NCBI GenBank assembly: GCA_023392135.1
Contig: JAEVZQ010000339.1
Coordinates: 1 to 6,875 of the forward strand
Origin: Pseudomonadota bacterium
GTDB taxonomy: Bacteria; Pseudomonadota; Alphaproteobacteria; Rhizobiales; Hyphomicrobiaceae
Length of the DNA: 6,875 nucleotides
Direction of reading: 5' to 3'
Shown here: in pieces, positions 1 to 6,054 of the stretch
How the letters are laid out: each line of letters starts with the position of its first letter
Numbering within the stretch: the first letter of the stretch is position 1
The notes under the pieces: generated by a model
What the model saw: only the letters and a program-made list of their open reading frames with translations
Database searches by the model: none
Told to the model about the DNA's origin: nothing
Made by a program: the position numbers and the translations under genes

Positions 1-2
1 CG

Positions 3-725
3 CCTGACGAGGTCCGTCGCCTTGCCGAGGAGAGCTATGGCAAGATCCCGGCCAATCCCGAGATCGACGCGCGCAAGCGGCCGATGGATCCGGAGCAGCG
101 GGCCGCCCGCCGCGTCGAGATCAAGGATCCACGCGCCGGCAAGGCTTCGGTGCAGCGCTATTACGTGACGCCGAGCTATCTCACGGCGAAGGATGGCGAG
201 GCCGAGGCGCTCGACCTGCTCATGAAGATCGCGGGGTCAGGCGCCACCAGCCGGCTCTACCAGAAGCTCGTCTCGACCGCTAAGGTCGCGTCCTCGGCCG
301 GCGGCTGGTACGGCGGATCGAGCATGGACTTCGGCAAGATCGCCGTCTACGCCATTCCCGCCGACGGCATCTCCCTCGATAAGGTCGAGCACGCCATTGA
401 CGAGGTGCTCGCGGACATCGTCGAGAACGGTGTCACCGAGGCCGAGCTCGAGCGGGCGAAGAAGGCCTATCTTGCGGAGTACATCTACGAGAGCGACAAC
501 CAGGCGACACTTGCCCGCCGCTACGGATGGGGGATGGTCGTCGGCCGCACGGTGGAGGACATCGAGGCTTGGCCGGAGAAGATCGCCAAGGTGACGCTGG
601 ACGACGTGAAGAAGGCGGCGGCGCGCTACCTCGATCCGCGGCGGTCGGTCACGGGCAGGCTGCTACCCGTTGCGCCCGACGTCGTTCAGGAAACCGGCGC
701 TCCTGCGCCTCAGAAGCGCTCGTGA
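3..725 (+). CDS. M16 family zinc peptidase, C-terminal part (5' end outside window)
   Basis: The reading frame is open to the left edge, so this is the last 240 residues of a larger protein (M16B members are usually 430-470 residues). The visible part matches the M16 C-terminal (PF05193-like) half. It has the SGATSRLYQKLV element, followed by the GGWYGG strand and a helical segment (TEAELERAKKAY) that is typical after the second half-barrel. It ends with the VTLDDVKKAAARYLDP motif. In M16B peptidases the N-terminal half carries the HxxEH zinc site; that half is not in the window. At the positions where a partner subunit carries the substrate-binding Arg and Tyr (R...Y in REKRGLAYSVYS), this protein has Ala and Gly (STAKVASSAGG). 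It therefore looks like the zinc-bearing subunit of a heterodimer with the next gene, which starts 14 nt after its stop. A periplasmic location is inferred from the partner's signal peptide. Family call is firm; subunit role is inference. Confidence 0.9.
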   Translation, partial: PDEVRRLAEESYGKIPANPEIDARKRPMDPEQRAARRVEIKDPRAGKASVQRYYVTPSYLTAKDGEAEALDLLMKIAGSGATSRLYQKLVSTAKVASSAGGWYGGSSMDFGKIAVYAIPADGISLDKVEHAIDEVLADIVENGVTEAELERAKKAYLAEYIYESDNQATLARRYGWGMVVGRTVEDIEAWPEKIAKVTLDDVKKAAARYLDPRRSVTGRLLPVAPDVVQETGAPAPQKRS

Positions 726-739
726 GGGAGGTCAGGTCC
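726..739 (+). promoter_or_regulatory. Ribosome binding site of the second M16 peptidase
   Basis: GGGAGGT at 726-732 lies 7 nt before the ATG at 740 and begins directly after the stop codon of the upstream M16 gene (723-725). It decides the start. The frame itself stays open upstream to 527, but that extension only overlaps the previous gene in another frame and encodes an Arg/Gly-rich shadow peptide. The tight arrangement implies co-transcription and probably coupled translation of the two peptidase subunits. Confidence 0.7.
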
Positions 740-2113
740 ATGGCTGGTAACCGTTGGCAGGGCTTGCCCCGCTCTCTTTCAACACATTTCACGGTTGTTG
801 CGCTCGTATCCGCGTTTCTGTTCGGAGCGACTGCAACGTACGCGACATCAGCATCGGCAATGAAAATCCAAACTGTTAAGAGCCCCGGTGGCATCGAGGC
901 CTGGCTGGTCGAGGAGCACAGCGTGCCGCTGATGGCGATGCGCTTCGCTTTCGAGGGCGGCAACTCGCAGGATCCGACGGGCAAGGAAGGCGTGGCCAAC
1001 TTCCTCACCGCGATGATGGACGAGGGCGCCGGTGACCTCACCGCGATCCAATTCCAGGAGCGCATGGAGGAATCCGCCGTGCGCATGGGCTTCGAGGACA
1101 GCCGGGATTCGCTCTACGGCAGCTTCGAGACGCTGACCGCCAACCGCGACGAGGCTGTCGAGCTGCTGCGCCTCGCCGTCAACAAGCCGCGCTTCGACGC
1201 AGACGCGATGGAGCGCATTCGCGGCCAGCTCCTGACCAGCCTCGCATTCGCCGCCAAGGACCCGGATCGGGTTGCCGCGCGCGAGTGGTTCGCTGCCGCC
1301 TTCCCGGGCCATCCGTACGGCCGCCCGGCCATGGGCACCGTGGAGAGCCTGGCAAAGGTCACGCGAGATGACCTGGAGAGCTATCGCAAGCGCGTCTTCG
1401 CGAAGAGCACGCTGAAAGTGGCGGTGGTCGGCGACATCGATGCCGAAACCCTCGGCAAGTTGCTAGATGATGTGTTTGGCAGTCTTCCCGAGAAGGCCGA
1501 GCTCCAGCCGGTGCCGTTCGTCGAGCCGAAGAAGGGCGGTAATCTGCGTGTCGTCGAGATGGCCGTGCCGCAGTCCGTTGCCACCTTCGGCCTCGCCGGC
1601 ATTCCCCGGAAGGACCCGGATTTCATCCCGGCCTTCGTCATGAACCACATTCTCGGCGGCGGCGGCTTCGCCTCGCGGCTGATGGAGGAGGTGCGCGAGA
1701 AGCGCGGGCTGGCCTATTCGGTCTACAGCTACTTGCAGCCCTATCAGCACACGGCCATCTTCGCCGGCGGCGTCGCCACGAAAAACGAGGAGATCGGCCA
1801 GTCGCTGGAAGTGATCCGTGGCGAGCTGCAGCGCATGGCCACAGATGGTCCGACGTCGGAGGAGCTCGAGAATGCCAAGAGCTATCTCGTCGGCTCCTAC
1901 CCGCTCCGGTTCGACACGAATGCCAAGATCGCCAATCAGCTCTTAGGGATCATGCAGGACGGGCTCGGCAAGGAGTACGTCGAAGAACGCAATTCGCTGA
2001 TCGAGGCCGTGACGCTGGATGACGTGAAGCGGGCGGCGAAGCGCATCCTGTCCACAGATAACCTCATCATGACCGTCGTCGGCCAGCCGAAGAACCTCAA
2101 GGAGCGCATCTGA
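740..2113 (+). CDS. M16 family peptidase-like subunit, exported, zinc motif lost
   Basis: A 457-residue protein with an N-terminal signal peptide: basic start, hydrophobic stretch at about residues 17-29, and a probable cleavage after Ala40 (ASA-M). Two M16 half-barrels follow. In active M16 enzymes the first helix carries HxxEH; here the equivalent segment after GKEGVA reads N87-F-L-T90-A91-M-M, so both His and the Glu are gone and no zinc site can form. The second half keeps GGGGFASRLMEEVREKRGLAYSVYSY, with R322 and Y329 spaced like the Arg/Tyr substrate-binding pair of insulin-degrading enzyme. This is the signature of the non-catalytic partner in heterodimeric M16B proteases such as the Sphingomonas SPH2681/SPH2682 pair. 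The adjacent upstream gene shows the opposite pattern. Expected role: periplasmic degradation of peptides or misfolded proteins; the true substrate is unknown. Start chosen at 740 by its ribosome binding site and signal peptide. Confidence 0.92.
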   Translation: MAGNRWQGLPRSLSTHFTVVALVSAFLFGATATYATSASAMKIQTVKSPGGIEAWLVEEHSVPLMAMRFAFEGGNSQDPTGKEGVANFLTAMMDEGAGDLTAIQFQERMEESAVRMGFEDSRDSLYGSFETLTANRDEAVELLRLAVNKPRFDADAMERIRGQLLTSLAFAAKDPDRVAAREWFAAAFPGHPYGRPAMGTVESLAKVTRDDLESYRKRVFAKSTLKVAVVGDIDAETLGKLLDDVFGSLPEKAELQPVPFVEPKKGGNLRVVEMAVPQSVATFGLAGIPRKDPDFIPAFVMNHILGGGGFASRLMEEVREKRGLAYSVYSYLQPYQHTAIFAGGVATKNEEIGQSLEVIRGELQRMATDGPTSEELENAKSYLVGSYPLRFDTNAKIANQLLGIMQDGLGKEYVEERNSLIEAVTLDDVKRAAKRILSTDNLIMTVVGQPKNLKERI

Positions 2114-2124
2114 CGTTCCGGCCC

Positions 2125-2149
2125 GTGGCGAGCCTTCCCGGCTTGGCAC
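2125..2149 (+). terminator. Possible hairpin after the M16 pair
   Basis: An imperfect inverted repeat starts 12 nt after the M16 stop. The arms GTGGCGAGCC (2125-2134) and GGCTTGGCAC (2140-2149) pair over 9 of 10 positions with one G-T wobble and one G-G mismatch, closing a 5-nt TTCCC loop. No T-tract follows, so if it terminates or attenuates transcription it is not a classical intrinsic terminator. Weak evidence. Confidence 0.3.
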
Positions 2150-2171
2150 GAGCAAGGGACTCAGGTCTAAG
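2143..2171 (+). promoter_or_regulatory. Candidate housekeeping promoter for pgi
   Basis: TTGGCA (2143-2148; 5 of 6 to the TTGACA consensus) is followed after exactly 17 nt by TCTAAG (2166-2171; 4 of 6 to TATAAT). It lies in the only sizeable gap within the plus-strand gene series and would start transcription about 30-35 nt before the pgi ATG. The -35 box overlaps the 3' arm of the possible hairpin at 2125-2149, so the two calls are partly exclusive or could interact. A match of this quality can arise by chance. Confidence 0.3.
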
Positions 2172-2210
2172 TGCATCCCCGTCGGTAGCGGCCAGAGGAG
2201 ATGTGACGGC

Positions 2211-3578
2211 ATGGTCGGGTCGGCGCGCGCCAGCTCAGCAGCAGACCACCCCCCTTATCGGCAGAGCATCGAAGGCGTTCTCGATCAGGCGATCGGCGAT
2301 CACGGGTTGACCCTGACGGACCTGCAGAGCTGGCTCGACAAGCTCGCGCCAGGTCTGGAGGGCTTGCAGCAGGACTGGGAAACCGGAAGCCTGCCGCTGT
2401 TGCGCGTCCCAGGGGAAGCATCGGACATCGCGGCTGCCGAGGAGGCTATGGCGCGCCTCTCGGTGGGCGCGGAGGTTTTAGTTTTCTTCGGGACCGGCGG
2501 CTCCAGCCTCGGCGGTCAGACCCTGGCGCAGCTCGGAGGCTGGGATATTCCCGGCACCGCAGATGAAGCGCAGAAGAGGCGTCCGCGCACACGCTTCTAC
2601 GATAATCTTGATCCGGATACCCTGGGACGTTCGCTGGCGAGCCTGGATCTGGCGACGACCCGGTTCGTCGTTGTCTCCAAGTCTGGCAACACCCCCGAGA
2701 CGCTGGTCCAGGCACTCGCTGCGCTGAACGCGGTCAGGAAGACGGACCTGTCGAGCGAAGTCCCCCGTCTGTTCCTCGGACTGACGGAGCCCGCAATTCC
2801 GGGCCGCGAGAACGGGCTGCGGCAGCTCTTCGAAGCGCACGGGATTCCCCTGCTCGATCACCACACCGGGATCGGCGGGCGCTACTCCGTGCTGACGAAC
2901 GTGGGCCTTCTGCCAGCGATCGCGCGCGGCCTCGATGTGCGGGCCATCAGGGCAGGTGCTGCTCGCGTCATCGAGCAGCTCCGGGCCGCCAAGCATCCCG
3001 CGGACGTTCCCGCCGCGGTCGGCGCCGCGGTGAACATCGCCCTCGCCAGAGAGCGGGGTGTGCGCATCGCCGTGATGATGCCTTACGCCGACCGCCTCGC
3101 CCGGTTTGCGCACTGGTACGTGCAGCTCTGGGCCGAAAGTCTGGGCAAGAACGGCATGGGGACCACTCCCATCGCCTGCCTGGGTCCCCTCGATCAGCAT
3201 AGCCAGCTTCAGCTTTTCATGGACGGCCCCCGCGAGCATCTGATTTCGGTGCTGCGGGTCGCGACATCCGGGACAGGTCCGCGCGTCGATCCGGAGCTTG
3301 CCGCGAAGGCCGGTCTTGACGAAATGGCGGGCCGCTATGCCGGTGACCTCGTCGCGGCGCAGACTCACGGCGTGCCCGAAGCGCTGACCCAGGCCGGCCG
3401 ACCGGTGCGGATATTCGAGATCGACCGGCTCGACGAGCGCGCGCTCGGCGCACTCCTGATGCATTTCATGCTGGAGACGATCCTCGCCGGCCGGCTCCTC
3501 GGCGTCGATCCATTCGACCAGCCGGCCGTGGAGCTCGGCAAGAAGCTCTCGCGCGAACGGCTGCAGCAGGGCACCTGA
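2211..3578 (+). CDS. pgi: Glucose-6-phosphate isomerase
   Basis: A 455-residue cytoplasmic enzyme interconverting glucose 6-phosphate and fructose 6-phosphate, linking glycolysis or gluconeogenesis with the Entner-Doudoroff and pentose phosphate routes. It has two SIS sugar-phosphate domains. Visible motifs are GTGGSSLGG (94-102), the phosphate-binding SKSGNTPET (156-164), and GGRYSVL with catalytic-site R224. E309 in QLWAESLGK is the expected base, H330 in DQHSQ the ring-opening histidine, and the C-terminal signature GRLLGVDPFDQPAVELGK (427-444) ends in catalytic K444. All key residues are present. Length is that of the short bacterial form, about 100 residues below E. coli Pgi. The ATG at 2211 is preceded by AGGAG at 2196-2200 (10 nt spacing). 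The first signature deviates slightly from the textbook pattern (TGIGGRYSVLTNVG), which I take as lineage variation. mutL follows after 24 nt, suggesting co-transcription without functional link. Confidence 0.96.
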   Translation: MVGSARASSAADHPPYRQSIEGVLDQAIGDHGLTLTDLQSWLDKLAPGLEGLQQDWETGSLPLLRVPGEASDIAAAEEAMARLSVGAEVLVFFGTGGSSLGGQTLAQLGGWDIPGTADEAQKRRPRTRFYDNLDPDTLGRSLASLDLATTRFVVVSKSGNTPETLVQALAALNAVRKTDLSSEVPRLFLGLTEPAIPGRENGLRQLFEAHGIPLLDHHTGIGGRYSVLTNVGLLPAIARGLDVRAIRAGAARVIEQLRAAKHPADVPAAVGAAVNIALARERGVRIAVMMPYADRLARFAHWYVQLWAESLGKNGMGTTPIACLGPLDQHSQLQLFMDGPREHLISVLRVATSGTGPRVDPELAAKAGLDEMAGRYAGDLVAAQTHGVPEALTQAGRPVRIFEIDRLDERALGALLMHFMLETILAGRLLGVDPFDQPAVELGKKLSRERLQQGT

Positions 3579-3591
3579 CAGGCGCAGCTTC

Positions 3592-3605
3592 AGGGGGAAC
3601 CCGTG
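3592..3605 (+). promoter_or_regulatory. Ribosome binding site and GTG start of mutL
   Basis: AGGGGGA (3592-3598) precedes the GTG at 3603 by only 4 nt. The GTG is preferred because the protein then begins [19 protein letters not shown], putting ATPase residues E29 and N33 at exactly the E. coli MutL numbering, and because the next in-frame Met is far inside the ATPase domain. The site sits in the 24-nt gap after the pgi stop. Confidence 0.75.
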
Positions 3606-5408
3606 GCCATCCGGCAGCTATCACCGGACACAATCAATCGCATCGCCGCGGGCGAGGTGATCGAGCGGCCTGCGAGCGTCGTCAAGGAGTTGGTCGAGAA
3701 CGCGATCGACGCGGGCGCCTGCGAGGTCGAAATCGTCACCTCCGGCGGGGGCATTTCCCTCATTCGCGTCGCCGACGACGGTGCCGGCATGGACCGGACG
3801 GATCTTGCGCTTGCGGTCGAGCGTCATGCCACCTCGAAGCTCAACGGCGACGATCTGCTCGACATCCAGACCCTCGGATTTCGTGGCGAGGCGCTGCCGT
3901 CCATCGGCTCCGTATCTGAGCTGACGATCGTCTCGCGCGCCCGCGGCTCCGAAGAGGCCTATTCACTTCGCGTGGAGCGTGGCCGCAAGTGCCCCCTCAT
4001 GCCGGCAGCTGGCAATCGAGGCACGCGCGTCGAGGTGCGCGACCTGTTCTCGGCTACCCCGGCGCGGCTCAAATTCCTGAAATCCGAGCGCGCCGAGAAC
4101 ATGGCCATCGCCGATGTCGTGAAGCGGCTTGCCATGGCCCACCCGGAGGTCGGGTTCGTGCTGGTCACGGGAGAGCGCACGCCACTGCGGCTGCCCGCGA
4201 GGCCCCCCACGCCCGAGGGGCTCCTGGACCGGCTCGGCCAGGTGATGGGCCGGACGTTCGTGGACGATGCGCTGGAGATCGCGGGCGAAAAGGAAGGCAT
4301 TCGCCTTTCCGGCTACGCGGGGCTGCCGACGCTGCACAGGCCGGATACGACCCAGCAGTTCCTGTTCGTGAACGGACGGCCCGTGCGTGACAAGCTGCTC
4401 GTGGGCGCTGTGCGCGCCGCCTACTCCGACCTTATCCCACGTGGCCGCCAGCCGCTGCTCGCCATTTTCGTCGACCTCGACCCGCGCGAGGTGGACGTCA
4501 ACGTGCATCCGGCGAAGGCCGAGGTGCGGTTCCGGAACTCGGCTGGAGTCCGCTCGCTGCTGGTCGGTGCTCTCGGGCACGCATTGCGGCAGGCGGGTCA
4601 CCGCGCCTCCGCCTCCGGCGGGGTTGCGGCCGCGGACGTTATCTCACAGCGCAGCGCGTGGGCGCCTTCCGCGTACGCGCCATCTGCCTTGCGACAGGAA
4701 CCTGCACGGAGCTTCACGCGGGCTATGTCTCCCGGCTTCGCCGAAGCGATGCAGGCACCGCTCGATGCCATCGATCAGCCGAGCGCTCAAAATTATGACC
4801 AAGCTCCCGCATCGGCCGATCTGCTGGATCATCCGCTGGGCGCCGCCCGCTGTCAGATTCACGAGACCTACATCATCGCGCAAACTCGCAACGCGATGGT
4901 CATCATCGACCAGCATGCGGCCCACGAACGCCTCGTCTACGAACGGATGAAGGCGATGCTCGCCGACGGTGGCGTCGCACGCCAGGGGCTGCTCATCCCC
5001 GAGATCGTCGAGGTCGGGGAGGACGAGGCGGCGGCTCTCGCCGATTACGCGGATGAGCTGGCCGACCTGGGACTCGTGCTGGAGCGGTTCGGACCAGGCG
5101 CCGTCGCCGTGCGCGAGACACCTGCGCTCCTCGGCCAGACAGATGTCAGGGGACTCGTTCGCGATCTCGCGGCGGACATCACGCGGGATGGAGAACGGCT
5201 CGCTCTCAAGGAACGCCTAGAAGCGATCTGCGCCACCATGGCCTGCCATGGCAGCGTGCGCGCGGGGCGGCGGCTCACCGCGGCCGAGATGAATGCGCTG
5301 CTCCGGGAGATGGAGGCAACGCCGCTTTCGGGGCAGTGCAACCACGGTCGTCCCACGTACGTGGAGCTGGCCCTCAACGACATCGAACGCCTGTTCGGGC
5401 GCAGGTGA
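3603..5408 (+). CDS. mutL: DNA mismatch repair protein MutL (endonuclease type)
   Basis: A 601-residue mismatch repair protein that couples mismatch recognition by MutS to strand incision. The N-terminal GHKL ATPase domain shows [11 protein letters not shown] (29-39, with E29 and N33), DDGAGM (58-63), RHATSKL (74-80) and [15 protein letters not shown] (91-105). [20 protein letters not shown] and [12 protein letters not shown] follow. An Ala/Pro-rich linker spans roughly 335-415. The C-terminal dimerisation domain begins near [10 protein letters not shown] and contains [12 protein letters not shown] (436-447), an exact DQHA(x)2E(x)4E metal-binding endonuclease motif. ACHGSVR (547-553), QCNHGRP (578-584) and a terminal FGR (598-600) complete the nuclease site set. 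QGLLIP (461-466) fits the Qxx(L/I)xP beta-clamp-binding motif. It is therefore predicted to nick DNA itself, as in bacteria lacking MutH. Usual family length and nothing broken; GTG start. Confidence 0.97.
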   Translation: MAIRQLSPDTINRIAAGEVIERPASVVKELVENAIDAGACEVEIVTSGGGISLIRVADDGAGMDRTDLALAVERHATSKLNGDDLLDIQTLGFRGEALPSIGSVSELTIVSRARGSEEAYSLRVERGRKCPLMPAAGNRGTRVEVRDLFSATPARLKFLKSERAENMAIADVVKRLAMAHPEVGFVLVTGERTPLRLPARPPTPEGLLDRLGQVMGRTFVDDALEIAGEKEGIRLSGYAGLPTLHRPDTTQQFLFVNGRPVRDKLLVGAVRAAYSDLIPRGRQPLLAIFVDLDPREVDVNVHPAKAEVRFRNSAGVRSLLVGALGHALRQAGHRASASGGVAAADVISQRSAWAPSAYAPSALRQEPARSFTRAMSPGFAEAMQAPLDAIDQPSAQNYDQAPASADLLDHPLGAARCQIHETYIIAQTRNAMVIIDQHAAHERLVYERMKAMLADGGVARQGLLIPEIVEVGEDEAAALADYADELADLGLVLERFGPGAVAVRETPALLGQTDVRGLVRDLAADITRDGERLALKERLEAICATMACHGSVRAGRRLTAAEMNALLREMEATPLSGQCNHGRPTYVELALNDIERLFGRR

Positions 5409-5422
5409 CACCGGGCCCGAAC
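5393..5422. terminator. Inverted repeat spanning the mutL stop codon
   Basis: GTTCGGGC (5393-5400) and GCCCGAAC (5415-5422) are perfect 8-bp complements around a 14-nt loop that contains the mutL TGA (5406-5408). The loop can fold further through GGT/ACC, giving a stacked hairpin in RNA of either strand. There is no T-tract. It is the first of two adjacent hairpins between convergent genes, so a bidirectional transcription end or mRNA 3'-end stabiliser is a reasonable inference. Confidence 0.45.
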
Positions 5423-5429
5423 GTGGCGA

Positions 5430-5455
5430 GCCCTGGGCGTTCGACGTCCCAGGGC
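5430..5455. terminator. Strong hairpin between convergent mutL and DUF2231 genes
   Basis: GCCCTGGG (5430-5437) and CCCAGGGC (5448-5455) form a perfect 8-bp GC-rich stem. The interior CGT...ACG can add three pairs with one bulged T, leaving a TCG loop. It lies wholly in the 74-nt gap between the mutL stop (5408) and the minus-strand stop (5485). Neither side has a run of T, which differs from the canonical intrinsic terminator but keeps it symmetrical for both directions. Confidence 0.5.
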
Positions 5456-5482
5456 CGCAGTGCCCGCGATGTCGGCTCAAGC

Positions 5483-6040
5483 TCAGCCCAGCGGAGTCCT
5501 CCTGCGACCCCAGATACCGATGGCAAACAGCAGGGCGGACGCCAGCACAAGCACGACGAGCGTCAGGTTAGGCACGTAGAAGGTCGTGTAGACCTCCCAG
5601 CCCGCCAGGCGGAGGAGCTGCGTCACTTCTGTGTGGACGCCGATGAGATTGCCGCCCAGGGTTCCCGTTATTCCGAGGAGGGCGCTGCCCAGGATTGCCA
5701 GCCCGGCCATCACCCACCGCCCGGCTCCCTGCCAGACGCGTTCGCCCTGGATCCACAGTATCGCGAGCATCAGCGCCCAGTAGGCCGTGGTCCAGGACGC
5801 CATCAGCATGTGATTACGTCCCAGCGGAGTCGCGGAAAGCGCTTCCCACGGCCACACCATGAGGCCGACCGCGTACGCAGCAATTCCCGTCAGCAAGCCG
5901 ATTGAGAGAAGCGGTACAAGCGCTCGCTCGATGGCCTGCGCCAATGTTCCGTTTGAGAGCGCACGCACGAGGATGGCGAGAGTCGCCGTCATCCAGATTG
6001 CAATGGGGAAGTGAACGAGCACGACGTGATAGGCGGCCAT
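5483..6040 (-). CDS. DUF2231-like multi-helix membrane protein
   Basis: A 185-residue integral membrane protein with about five predicted helices (near residues 6-28, 41-62, 78-98, 110-130 and 156-177) and an Arg-rich C-terminal tail (GRRR). The N-terminus MAAYHVVLVHFPIAIW contains the VHFPIA element typical of DUF2231 proteins, and GTLGGNLIGVHTEV (126-139) matches their conserved fourth-helix region. Histidines H5, H10, H77 and H136 lie at or near helix ends and could bind heme b or a quinone; this is inference. The start at 6040 (ATG) is set by AAGGGAG 7 nt upstream; a longer version starting at 6133 would overlap the preceding gene by about 90 nt and add an Arg-rich shadow segment. It follows the heme-binding protein gene after 2 nt, so the two are translationally coupled and probably form one electron-transfer unit. 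No biochemical function is assigned. Confidence 0.8.
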   Translation of the reverse strand: MAAYHVVLVHFPIAIWMTATLAILVRALSNGTLAQAIERALVPLLSIGLLTGIAAYAVGLMVWPWEALSATPLGRNHMLMASWTTAYWALMLAILWIQGERVWQGAGRWVMAGLAILGSALLGITGTLGGNLIGVHTEVTQLLRLAGWEVYTTFYVPNLTLVVLVLASALLFAIGIWGRRRTPLG

Positions 6041-6054
6041 TGTCAGACTCCCTT
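6041..6054 (-). promoter_or_regulatory. Ribosome binding site of the DUF2231-like gene, inside the upstream gene
   Basis: On the minus strand AAGGGAG (6054-6048) sits 7 nt before the ATG at 6040 and overlaps the last codons of the heme-binding protein, whose TGA occupies 6045-6043. Only two bases separate that stop from the next start. Ribosomes finishing the first gene would sit on this site, which points to coupled translation. Confidence 0.7.

Noticed and set aside
527..739. Upstream extension of the second M16 peptidase
   Set aside because: It overlaps the first M16 gene out of frame, and the good ribosome binding site plus signal peptide place the start at 740.
2048..2056. DnaA-box-like CTGTCCACA
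   Set aside because: Only 7 of 9 matches, single copy and inside a conserved coding region; no other origin features are nearby.
2144..2160. TGGCAC resembling a sigma-54 -24 element
   Set aside because: The required GC-containing -12 element (TTGC-like) is absent at the correct distance.
2478..3464. Long open frame on the minus strand opposite pgi (328 codons)
   Set aside because: It lies entirely antisense to a pgi with all catalytic residues intact; the peptide shows no recognisable domain and reflects high GC codon bias.
4600..4850. Weakly conserved Ala/Pro/Ser-rich stretch inside mutL, considered as an insertion or frameshift
   Set aside because: The frame is continuous, and MutL proteins normally have a variable disordered linker at this place between the ATPase and dimerisation domains.
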